DNA of 6,189 nucleotides from Flavobacterium psychrophilum (GTDB lineage Bacteria > Bacteroidota > Bacteroidia > Flavobacteriales > Flavobacteriaceae): assembly GCA_945866505.1 (NCBI GenBank), contig CAMBHH010000195.1, positions 1-6,189 on the forward strand, given 5' to 3'. The position numbers were made by a program, and so were the translations under genes. This document shows, piece after piece, positions 1-5,153 of the stretch (position 1 is the stretch's first letter; the number at the start of each line of letters is the position of its first letter). The notes under the pieces were generated by a model that was given only the letters and a program-made list of their open reading frames with translations, was not told the origin of the DNA and did not search any database.

Positions 1-492
1 ATGCAATACAACGCAAAAGCACCGTACATAGTGGAAACCCATTGGCAAATTGAAGAAGTCCTTGACGGAGATAGCATAATCATTTGCCATCGTTTCACTC
101 AAATGAAAAAAGAAATCCGTCTTTATGGCTTGGATGCACCAGAAGTAAAACTAAATAGGAAGATGATGGAGGATGAAGAGAAAAGCAGTTTACCTGCCCA
201 ATTATTGCTCCAATTTGGTTTGCAATCCTTGCACTTCGTTTTGTCGGTTGCACCGCCTAAAACCGCTGTAACCATCATCACGGAACAAGAGAACTATTAC
301 GACTACTGGAACAGGCAATTGGGGTATGTAATTTTGCCTGGTGGATTATGTCTAAATGAATTACTTTTACAAAATGGGTATGCTAAAGCAACCCAGCAGT
401 ATTATTGTGGAAAGCTTGCGGAGTATCAAGCGATGAACCGCCAAGCACAGCTTAATAGTATTGGGATCTATAGTCAAGTAAAAGTATTCTGA
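1..492 (+). CDS. Thermonuclease-like SNase-domain nuclease
   Basis: A 163-residue protein with a staphylococcal-nuclease (SNase, OB-fold) domain, predicted to be a metal-dependent phosphodiesterase cutting DNA or RNA. The catalytic layout is visible. A DGD motif at residues 22-24 supplies a metal-binding Asp. Segment 38-48 (EIRLYGLDAPE) carries the equivalents of S. aureus nuclease Arg35, Asp40 and Glu43, here Arg40, Asp45 and Glu48. Segment 101-110 (DYWNRQLGYV) carries the equivalent of Arg87, here Arg105. The C-terminal LNELLLQNGYAKA (118-130) and the closing GIY match the usual end of the fold. An Ala replaces the family's common Thr after Asp45. No signal peptide is visible, so a cytoplasmic location is likely unless the true start lies upstream. 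The ATG is the first base of the window, so an earlier start cannot be excluded. Base composition looks less AT-rich than the genes to the right. Family assignment is firm; substrate is unknown. Confidence 0.88.
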   Translation: MQYNAKAPYIVETHWQIEEVLDGDSIIICHRFTQMKKEIRLYGLDAPEVKLNRKMMEDEEKSSLPAQLLLQFGLQSLHFVLSVAPPKTAVTIITEQENYYDYWNRQLGYVILPGGLCLNELLLQNGYAKATQQYYCGKLAEYQAMNRQAQLNSIGIYSQVKVF

Positions 493-494
493 TT

Positions 495-514
495 TGTTGT
501 ACTTATGTTGTACT
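495..514. repeat. Two 9-bp direct repeats after the nuclease gene
   Basis: TGTTGTACT occurs at 495-503 and again at 506-514, starting three bases after the nuclease stop codon. The spacing of 11 nt is about one helical turn, which could suit a dimeric DNA-binding protein. It could equally be chance in an AT-rich stretch. No hairpin terminator is visible here. Confidence 0.3.
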
Positions 515-583
515 ATAGGGTTTTAAAAATTTAAGAGTACCAATAAATACAATACCTTACAGGCGTTAAGAAGATATAAGATA

Positions 584-592
584 GTTAGCCGT
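584..592 (+). other. Cassette-boundary-like core GTTAGCCGT
   Basis: GTTAGCCGT at 584-592 is the exact reverse complement of ACGGCTAAC at 1076-1084, and the two bracket the DinB-family gene. The core has the GTT...AAC polarity of integron recombination core sites, but the bases after GTT (AGCC) do not fully fit the GTTRRRY consensus. I infer that it marks the left end of the segment carrying the DinB gene. No matching left partner (a GCTAAC) is visible between the nuclease gene and this site. Confidence 0.4.
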
Positions 593-626
593 CAGTTTGG
601 AGGAACGAATAGAAAAAGAAACAGAA

Positions 627-1067
627 ATGATTGAACAGACAATAAAAAGATTAGAATATTTAACCGAAATGATTCCCAATCTTCTCTATGAAATTGGAGA
701 AGAAAATCTTTCTTTCAAAATATCAGAAGAAAAATGGAGTAAAAAAGAAATTATTGGACATTTGATAGACAGCGCGACTAATAATCACCAAAGATTTGTT
801 CGTGGACAATTTGAAAATAAACCCGAAATTAGTTACGACCAAAATAAATGGAATGAATTTAATTTTTATCAATCAATAAAAGGTCAACAAATAATTTCGT
901 TTTGGACAATATACAACAAACAACTTCTTGAAATTATCAAGAAAATACCAAATGAAAACTTATCAAGAGAAGTAAAAATTGCAGAAAATATTTTGACTTT
1001 AAAGTTTTTGATAACTGATTATGTTGCACATTTGGAACATCATTTAAAACAAATAATTGAATACTAA
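627..1067 (+). CDS. DinB-family putative metalloenzyme
   Basis: A DinB/YfiT-like four-helix-bundle protein of 146 residues, the family often tied to thiol-dependent transferases or damage-inducible proteins with an unknown reaction. Recognisable features are KWSKKEIIGHLIDSATNNHQRF at residues 36-57 in two parts (KWSKKEI, GHLIDSA, NNHQRF) and YVAHLEHHLKQI near the C terminus (132-143). Likely metal ligands are His45, His135 and His139, with His54 and His138 nearby. I chose the ATG at 627 because homologous proteins begin near this helix. The frame is also open to a TTG at 597, giving 156 residues, after a stop at 582-584. The TTG start would lie only seven bases after the GTTAGCC core. The gene stands alone, with its stop followed nine bases later by the attC-like palindrome. 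There is no clear ribosome binding site, as is usual in Bacteroidota. Specific substrate unknown. Confidence 0.82.
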   Translation: MIEQTIKRLEYLTEMIPNLLYEIGEENLSFKISEEKWSKKEIIGHLIDSATNNHQRFVRGQFENKPEISYDQNKWNEFNFYQSIKGQQIISFWTIYNKQLLEIIKKIPNENLSREVKIAENILTLKFLITDYVAHLEHHLKQIIEY

Positions 1068-1075
1068 AAAAACGA

Positions 1076-1211
1076 ACGGCTAACAGCCACTACAAGGGAT
1101 TTGGGCAATTGGCTTAATGGAAAGTTGGTTTTGTATTTGAAAGATTCGGCAAATCCGAAAGATAACGCTTATTTAGTCCCAAACCCGCTGTAGTGCCAAA
1201 ACGTTAGCGGT
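1076..1211. repeat. attC-like imperfect palindrome (junction 1)
   Basis: Arms at 1076-1105 and 1178-1211 form a long imperfect inverted repeat. Outer cores are ACGGCTAAC (1076-1084) and GTTAGCGGT (1203-1211), 8 of 9 complementary. A 7-bp perfect stem follows: CACTACA (1088-1094) with TGTAGTG (1189-1195). The next segment, AGGGATTTGGG (1095-1105), pairs at 9 of 11 positions with CCCAAACCCGC (1178-1188). The central region holds its own hairpin, TTCGG (1145-1149) with CCGAA (1155-1159). Total length of about 130 bp and the paired outer and inner boxes resemble integron attC sites, but the cores depart from RYYYAAC/GTTRRRY. It could instead be a transcription terminator-like or REP-like repeat. 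The stretch 1212-1353 after it holds no gene or convincing promoter that I can see. Confidence 0.55.
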
Positions 1212-1353
1212 CATTGCATGAGAACGACCTTCACAGAACAAAATACACAAGAAAACTAAACAGCTCCATTTTTCATCTTGAAAAAAAACACAATCTTTTG
1301 TGACTTTTATACCACTCGCGCTACTAATAGAATAAACGAAACAAAAACTGCTA

Positions 1354-1833
1354 ATGAGTTATGATTTTTTGGAAACTATTAAAGAAAACGAAGGAGTTAT
1401 TTTTAAGCTTGTTAGAATTTATGCAGACCAGTATGACGACCAAAAGGATTTATACCAAGAAATTGTATATCAACTTTGGAAATCCTTTCCTTCATTTCAG
1501 GGAAATTCAAAAATCAGCACTTGGATGTATAAAGTAGCACTAAACACAGCATTAGCACACATAAATTTTAAAAAAAAACATTCAAAAACCATTTCAATAC
1601 AAGATATCAGACTTCAATTTGAAGAAAAAAATGACACTGAACTTGAAGAAAAAATTACTGAAATGTATCAACATATCAAACAACTGAATGAAATTGATAA
1701 GGCTATTGTTTTCTTGTTTCTTGAAGGGAAAAGTTATGAAGAAATCGCTGATATTTTGGGTTTTACAGTCACAAACATCGGAACTAGGCTGAACAGAATT
1801 AAACTAAAACTAAAAAATAAAATTGCTAAATAA
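1354..1833 (+). CDS. ECF-type RNA polymerase sigma factor
   Basis: A 159-residue sigma-70 family factor with only regions 2 and 4, the extracytoplasmic-function arrangement. Region 2 spans about residues 10-75: QKDLYQEIVYQLWKSF (30-45) is the core-RNA-polymerase-binding helix, and STWMYKVALNTALAHIN (55-71) is the -10-recognition helix with its usual W. Region 4 spans about 107-155, with the helix-turn-helix SYEEIADILGFTVTNIGTRL (127-146) for -35 recognition. No region 1 or 3 and no C-terminal extension are present. The start ATG at 1354 gives a complete region 2. The stop is six bases before the next ATG, so the two genes are almost certainly cotranscribed and the downstream membrane protein is the likely regulator. 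The coding DNA is very AT-rich, including long A runs. Target promoters cannot be seen. Upstream, 1212-1353 should contain its promoter, but I cannot identify one confidently. Confidence 0.93.
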   Translation: MSYDFLETIKENEGVIFKLVRIYADQYDDQKDLYQEIVYQLWKSFPSFQGNSKISTWMYKVALNTALAHINFKKKHSKTISIQDIRLQFEEKNDTELEEKITEMYQHIKQLNEIDKAIVFLFLEGKSYEEIADILGFTVTNIGTRLNRIKLKLKNKIAK

Positions 1834-1839
1834 TTATTT

Positions 1840-2427
1840 ATGGAATTAGAAGAAATGAAAAATGTATGGAACGATATGGAAGAAGGAACGAAAAACACTC
1901 CATTTCAAATTAGCGAAACTTCACTACTTGAATACAATAAGAAAACGAACATCTTTAAGATAGGAGAAATTATTGGATTACTGATTGCCTATGCTTTCGC
2001 AGGGTTTGTTGTATACAATTATAATAACTTGGATAATTGGTATTTACGTTTATGTGGTTGTATTTTGGTCATTTATCTCTTAATAATGCCAATTTACACT
2101 TTATTTCAAACTTGGAAAATGAAACATATTGATTTAGTAAAATCAAATTGCAAGAATGTACTGGAGCACATTTACAAAGCAAAAAGCAATTTGAAGAAAG
2201 CGGAAAAAATAAGCTTCATAGCAAGTCCGTTTCTGTTCTTTGCATCCATCGTTATCCTAACAAAATTATGTACAGACAAAAACCTCTTTACTTTAAATAT
2301 TAAATTACCTGTGATTTTTCTTATAGGAGCTGCATTTTTAGGGGCAATAATTTTCAATATTTGGGCATTCAAAAATAGAGATAAAGAATTCAAATCGGTT
2401 ACACAATTACTTGAAGATAAAAACTAA
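1840..2427 (+). CDS. Four-helix membrane protein, probable anti-sigma partner
   Basis: A 195-residue integral membrane protein with four predicted transmembrane helices at about residues 40-61, 69-90, 124-143 and 156-177. The N-terminal ~38 residues are soluble and charged, starting MELEEMKNVWNDMEEG. This LEEMKNVWNDM pattern is common in Bacteroidota membrane proteins encoded just downstream of ECF sigma genes. A second cytoplasmic stretch lies at 91-122 and is Lys-rich, and the C-terminal tail is charged. By position, six bases after the sigma gene, and by topology, it is inferred to hold or sense for the sigma factor at the inner membrane. No ZAS zinc-binding anti-sigma motif (HxxxCxxC) is present, so it is not a classical zinc anti-sigma factor. 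An unrelated membrane protein remains possible. Confidence 0.78.
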   Translation: MELEEMKNVWNDMEEGTKNTPFQISETSLLEYNKKTNIFKIGEIIGLLIAYAFAGFVVYNYNNLDNWYLRLCGCILVIYLLIMPIYTLFQTWKMKHIDLVKSNCKNVLEHIYKAKSNLKKAEKISFIASPFLFFASIVILTKLCTDKNLFTLNIKLPVIFLIGAAFLGAIIFNIWAFKNRDKEFKSVTQLLEDKN

Positions 2428-2434
2428 TACTAAA

Positions 2435-2635
2435 AACCCGTTGGGTGTAATTATTAAAAACGTCAGTTCGAGTGTTTTTTGTGAAGTAAAACGGAACAAA
2501 AAATGTATCGAGAACTGTTTTTAATGAAATTTTTCTTGTTCTGTCATCCTGAGCTTGTCGAAGGACGATTTTCTATCGAAAATCACTCGAACTGACGAAA
2601 AATTATGATCAAAAACTAATTACACCCAACGGGTT
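2435..2635. repeat. 201-bp nested inverted-repeat (MITE/REP-like) element
   Basis: The ends are a perfect 19-bp inverted repeat: AACCCGTTGGGTGTAATTA at 2435-2453 and its exact complement at 2617-2635. Each end also contains a small hairpin of its own (ACCC-GTT-GGGT at 2436-2446). Nested inside is a perfect 14-bp inverted repeat, CGTCAGTTCGAGTG at 2461-2474 and its complement at 2584-2597. The centre holds a related TCGAGAACTG (2508-2517), a REP-like unit at 2541-2565 (CATCCTGAGCTTGTCGAAGG), and a 7-bp hairpin GATTTTC/GAAAATC (2567-2584). The central unit resembles dispersed Bacteroidota repeats. No protein is encoded and no clear target-site duplication flanks it. It may also stop transcription between the sigma operon and the next gene. 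Confidence 0.75.
2541..2565 (+). repeat. REP-like hairpin unit
   Basis: This short unit contains CATCCTGAGCTTGTCGAAGG. CTT (2554-2556) pairs with AAG (2561-2563) around a GTCG loop, and TCC pairs with GGA on the other side of a TGAG bulge. Very similar motifs are dispersed in many Bacteroidota genomes, a general recollection that could not be checked here. It is the core of the larger nested element. REP sequences of this kind are typically mobilised by a RAYT (Y1) transposase, and none is encoded in this window. Confidence 0.5.
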
Positions 2636-2652
2636 AATAAAAGCATAATAGT

Positions 2653-2838
2653 ATGACAGAAAATAAAAAACGAAATGTCGGAAATGGAATTGGCATTGGA
2701 GCAGCACTAGGAGTTGCATTTGGAGCAACTTACGGTTATCAATCAGGTAACGTAAAGGAAAGTATCGCATTAGGACTTGCGATTGGCGTTACGCTCGGAG
2801 CAATTTTCGACTTTACAATTAGAAATAAAAAGAACTAA
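2653..2838 (+). CDS. Small glycine-zipper membrane protein
   Basis: A 61-residue protein with a short basic N terminus (MTENKKRNVG), two predicted membrane helices at about 11-30 and 36-55, and a charged tail ending RNKKN. Glycines fall on an exact four-residue period: 12, 16, 20, 24, 28 and 32 in the first helix and turn, then 41, 45 and 49 in the second. This GxxxGxxxG pattern is a glycine zipper, which packs helices tightly into hairpins or oligomers, as in outer-membrane lipoprotein linkers and some channels or toxins. There is no signal-peptide cleavage site or lipobox. It begins 17 bases after the 201-bp repeat and ends 15 bases before the ACCGCTAAC core. The function is not known. Regular glycine spacing makes a real gene likely despite its size. 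Confidence 0.62.
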   Translation: MTENKKRNVGNGIGIGAALGVAFGATYGYQSGNVKESIALGLAIGVTLGAIFDFTIRNKKN

Positions 2839-2853
2839 ATGAAACAACAACGA

Positions 2854-2883
2854 ACCGCTAACACTTGCTAAAACCTGTTAGCG
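2854..2883. repeat. Short GCTAAC/GTTAGC palindrome (junction 2)
   Basis: CGCTAACA (2856-2863) and TGTTAGCG (2876-2883) form a perfect 8-bp inverted repeat around a 12-nt spacer. The left arm extended, ACCGCTAAC (2854-2862), is the exact complement of GTTAGCGGT at 1203-1211 and so closes the segment carrying the sigma operon and the glycine-zipper gene. At about 30 bp it is much shorter than a typical attC site. No T-run follows, so an intrinsic terminator is unlikely. Confidence 0.5.
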
Positions 2884-2901
2884 CGGAATTGCATTCCGTG
2901 C
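2881..2901. repeat. Hairpin with TGC loop
   Basis: GCGCGGAAT (2881-2889) and ATTCCGTGC (2893-2901) pair over nine positions with one G-U wobble around a TGC loop. A diverged copy sits at 5387-5406 after the small membrane protein gene. There the second pair of the core stem changes from G-C to A-T on both sides, which supports selection for, or descent of, the folded form. Confidence 0.55.
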
Positions 2902-2906
2902 CCATT

Positions 2907-3017
2907 CCCCTTGATGCTCGATTGCATCGAGTACCTACTTAAACTAAAAGTCAAAATTATCGCGTTGGCAACGCGGTTTGTCGCTCGGGGAGGCAATCAC
3001 CGCCCTAGTACCGAGAC
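2907..3017. repeat. Hairpin-rich direct repeat, copy A
   Basis: Copy A of a repeat of roughly 105-110 bp. It contains three stems: CTCGAT-TGC-ATCGAG (2917-2931), CGCGTT-GGC-AACGCG (2961-2975), and CTCGG (2984-2988) with CCGAG (3011-3015). The 44 bp at 2917-2960 are identical to 5008-5051. The rest stays similar to about 3017 with scattered differences. Copies A and B lie on either side of the amidohydrolase gene in the same orientation. Confidence 0.8.
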
Positions 3018-3023
3018 GCCCTG

Positions 3024-3041
3024 TCCCGACAGCTATCGGGA
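3024..3041. repeat. TCCCGA/TCGGGA palindrome
   Basis: TCCCGA (3024-3029) and TCGGGA (3036-3041) form a 6-bp inverted repeat around CAGCTA, whose centre AGCT is itself palindromic. It directly follows repeat copy A and is absent after copy B. Motifs of this type are common dispersed intergenic palindromes in Bacteroidota. Together with its neighbours it fills the 376-base gap 2839-3214, in which I see no credible gene. Confidence 0.5.
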
Positions 3042-3093
3042 GTGTTGTATCACTAAATTTTCAAAATCTTTTTTTTTCTTATAAGTATTTTAA

Positions 3094-3101
3094 TATATTT
3101 G
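3094..3101 (+). promoter_or_regulatory. Possible Bacteroidota -7 box (TAnnTTTG)
   Basis: TATATTTG at 3094-3101 matches the Bacteroidota primary-sigma -7 consensus TAnnTTTG, about 115 bases before the amidohydrolase start. No convincing TTG or TTTG -33 element lies 19-21 bases upstream; that stretch is a T tract. Given the AT-rich background the match may be chance. Confidence 0.25.
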
Positions 3102-3111
3102 GTAGAAGGAT

Positions 3112-3160
3112 TGTGAAAGTTTTTTCACAGTCTGACGCTGAAGGTGCAGGCGTGTTGGAC
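3112..3160 (+). repeat. Two hairpins in the amidohydrolase leader
   Basis: TGTGAAA (3112-3118) and TTTCACA (3123-3129) form a 7-bp stem with a 4-nt loop. Immediately after it ACGC (3135-3138) pairs with GCGT (3150-3153), flanked by GTC (3130-3132) and GAC (3158-3160). Both lie between the possible promoter and the start codon at 3215, so they would be in the mRNA leader. They could affect mRNA stability or be relics of dispersed repeats. They match no riboswitch class that I recognise. Confidence 0.35.
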
Positions 3161-3214
3161 AAAAATTAAATCATCAAAAAAAAAATGAATTTAACATAAT
3201 CAATAAAAACAATT

Positions 3215-4954
3215 ATGAAAAACAAATTTCTTTTCACAGTCTCCTTTATAATTGCAACTTTTTCTCTTTTCGCTCAAACCTATATAACTAATGTAACTGT
3301 TGCTGATATTGAAAAGCAAAAATTAATTCCCAATCAAACGGTAGTTATTAGCAATGATTTGATTTCAAATATACAGCCAAGCAGTAAAATAAAAATTCCA
3401 GCAAATGCCATTCTAATTGATGGAAAAGGCAAATACCTATTTCCGGGACTAACCGATGCACATATTCACTTTTTTCAAAATGGTGGCTTATATGCCCGTC
3501 CTGATGCTATTGATTTCAGGAGTAAAATGCCATACAATAAAGAGATAGAATTGTCACATCAAACAATGGAAGACAAGTTACGGAGGTATCTGCAAAACGG
3601 CATAACCAATGTAATTGATGTTGGTGCAACCAATAATTTTTTAAAACAAAGAGAACAGTTTAAAAATGCAGCTTACGCTCCATCTATTTATATGACGGGT
3701 CCATTATTGACTACTTACGAACCTAAAGCTTTCGAAAATTTAGAAGATGACGAGCCATTTAGTTTGGTGAAAACCGTTGATGACGGTATAAAAATGCTTC
3801 AGCAACAATTACCATATCATCCTGATTTCATCAAGATTTGGTATATAGTAGGCGCAGATGGCCTAGGTATTGAAGAAAGCGCAAGAAAAAGTTTGCCCAT
3901 CGTAAAGGGCATAATTGACGAGGCGCATAAAAATAACCTAAAAGTAGCTGTACACGCTACGGAACGAATTACTGCGCAGTTGGCGGTAGAAAATGGTGCC
4001 GATTTTTTAGTACATAGTGTAGAAGATGAACTTATAAAAGATGATTTTGTGCAATTGCTCAAAAAAAATAAAACCATTCTTTGCCCAACGTTAATAGTTA
4101 CGGATGGTTATACAACTACTTTTGGGCAAAATAATAATTTTAGTAAAAACGAATTGTTAAAAGCCGATCCCTATCAATTAGGTTCATTATTAGACTTGAA
4201 ACATTTGCCTGATACATTGCTTATTAATAGTTATAAAAAAAGTGTTACTTCAGTAGAACAAATTGCTAATGCAACTGAAACAAATGCTATTTGTTTAAAA
4301 AACCTTAAAAAATTATCCGATGCTGGAATCTTAATTGCCACAGGCACCGATGCAGGAAACATAGGCACTTTGCACGCTTCGTCCTATTTAGCCGAATTGC
4401 ACGCTATGCAAAAAAGTGGGATGAGTACTTGGCAAATTATCCAAGCATCAACTCTTAACGGTGCAAAAGTTTTGAATAAAGAAAATGAATTTGGAACGAT
4501 TACAATTGGTAAAAAAGCCAACCTTATTTTATTGGACGAAAATCCAATTGATAATCTTGATAATATTGCCAAAATCAATCGAGTTATTAATCGTGGCGTA
4601 GTATTCAATCCTAATGAATTGATTGCGGAAACACCCTCTGCTTTAGCACAACGTCAATTGAATGCTTATAATTGTAGAAATATTGAAGCGTTTTTAGAAC
4701 CTTATGCAGACGATGTCGAACTGTACAATTATCCAGAGAAATTAATAGGTAACGGAAAGGAATTTATGCGTAAAGAATATGCTAAAATGTTTGAAACAAC
4801 ACCTAATTTGCATTGTGAATTAGTAGGTCGACTTGTGCAAGGAAATATTGTCATAGACAAAGAGCGAGTTCAGTTTGGCAACACAATAGTAGAAGCTATT
4901 GCAATATACCACATTGAAAACAATAAAATTAAAAAGGTCTATTTTCTTGAATAA
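3215..4954 (+). CDS. Secreted amidohydrolase fused to NTF2/SnoaL-like domain
   Basis: A 579-residue two-domain protein. Residues 1-20 (MKNKFLFTVSFIIATFSLFA) look like a signal peptide, so it is exported to the periplasm. Residues ~22-465 form an amidohydrolase-superfamily enzyme (imidazolonepropionase/prolidase-like branch). The metal centre is complete: His83 and His85 (DAHIH), Lys207 (FIKIW, a candidate carboxylated lysine), His247 (VAVHATE), His267 (LVHSVED) and Asp379 (GTDAG). The closing ANLILLDENPIDNL (435-448) is the usual C-terminal beta-sandwich return. Residues ~474-579 resemble the NTF2-like SnoaL/ketosteroid-isomerase fold, with QRQLNAYNCRNIEAFLEPYA (479-498) and AIYHIENNKIKKVYFLE at the end. 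It likely hydrolyses a C-N or ester bond in a peptide-like or cyclic substrate, which cannot be named. It has no operon partner and is flanked by direct repeats A and B. Confidence 0.92.
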   Translation: MKNKFLFTVSFIIATFSLFAQTYITNVTVADIEKQKLIPNQTVVISNDLISNIQPSSKIKIPANAILIDGKGKYLFPGLTDAHIHFFQNGGLYARPDAIDFRSKMPYNKEIELSHQTMEDKLRRYLQNGITNVIDVGATNNFLKQREQFKNAAYAPSIYMTGPLLTTYEPKAFENLEDDEPFSLVKTVDDGIKMLQQQLPYHPDFIKIWYIVGADGLGIEESARKSLPIVKGIIDEAHKNNLKVAVHATERITAQLAVENGADFLVHSVEDELIKDDFVQLLKKNKTILCPTLIVTDGYTTTFGQNNNFSKNELLKADPYQLGSLLDLKHLPDTLLINSYKKSVTSVEQIANATETNAICLKNLKKLSDAGILIATGTDAGNIGTLHASSYLAELHAMQKSGMSTWQIIQASTLNGAKVLNKENEFGTITIGKKANLILLDENPIDNLDNIAKINRVINRGVVFNPNELIAETPSALAQRQLNAYNCRNIEAFLEPYADDVELYNYPEKLIGNGKEFMRKEYAKMFETTPNLHCELVGRLVQGNIVIDKERVQFGNTIVEAIAIYHIENNKIKKVYFLE

Positions 4955-4981
4955 TGAAAACAAGATTAAACAAGAATGCCA

Positions 4982-4990
4982 GCACCTAAC
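4982..4990. other. Boundary-like core GCACCTAAC
   Basis: GCACCTAAC (4982-4990) pairs with GTTAGTGC at 5383-5390 if one C bulges out, as extrahelical bases do in folded attC sites. It lies 27 bases after the amidohydrolase stop and shares CTAACAGCC with junction 1 (1080-1088). A run of eight Cs (4993-5000) follows directly. I infer a degenerate segment boundary; the match is weaker than at the earlier junctions. Confidence 0.3.
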
Positions 4991-4996
4991 AGCCCC

Positions 4997-5107
4997 CCCC
5001 TCTGGTTCTCGATTGCATCGAGTACCTACTTAAACTAAAAGTCAAAATTATAGCTTTTGCAACGCGGTTTGTCGCTCAGGGAGGAAATCTAAAGGTAGTA
5101 CTGAGAC
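4997..5107. repeat. Hairpin-rich direct repeat, copy B
   Basis: Copy B of the repeat at 2907-3017. Positions 5008-5051 are identical to 2917-2960 over 44 bp, including the CTCGAT-TGC-ATCGAG hairpin. In the last stem, CTCGG/CCGAG of copy A has become CTCAG (5075-5079) with CTGAG (5101-5105): a G-C pair changed to A-T on both strands. The middle stem (5052-5066) has lost two of six pairs. The TCCCGA palindrome found after copy A is missing. Confidence 0.8.
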
Positions 5108-5153
5108 TTTAGGACAAATTAAAAACCCCTACATAGAAATTTAAAATTAATAA

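Noticed and set aside
1297..1315. A sigma-70 style promoter (TTGTGA then TATA-like bases) before the sigma gene
   Set aside because: The spacing does not fit a -35/-10 pair, and Bacteroidota promoters use a different consensus that I could not find here.
2172..2393. A 73-codon minus-strand frame
   Set aside because: It lies opposite the four-helix membrane protein gene, whose + strand frame shows clear membrane-helix and operon evidence.
2426..2645. Target-site duplication around the 201-bp element
   Set aside because: The flanks share only short A/T strings that are not immediately adjacent to both ends.
2978..3169. A 63-codon + strand frame within repeat copy A and the leader
   Set aside because: It runs through the hairpin repeat, the palindrome and a T tract. 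The protein has no coherent fold pattern, and copy B does not keep the frame.
3185..3199. A tiny upstream frame (MNLT) before the amidohydrolase
   Set aside because: Four codons in an AT-rich leader are expected by chance, with no attenuation-like codon pattern.
3817..4077. An 86-codon minus-strand frame
   Set aside because: It is antisense to the conserved amidohydrolase core, including the metal-ligand histidines, and its Ser/Cys-rich product is typical of a shadow frame.
4384..4608. A 74-codon minus-strand frame
   Set aside because: It is antisense to the conserved C-terminal part of the amidohydrolase domain and has no ribosome binding site or recognisable motif.
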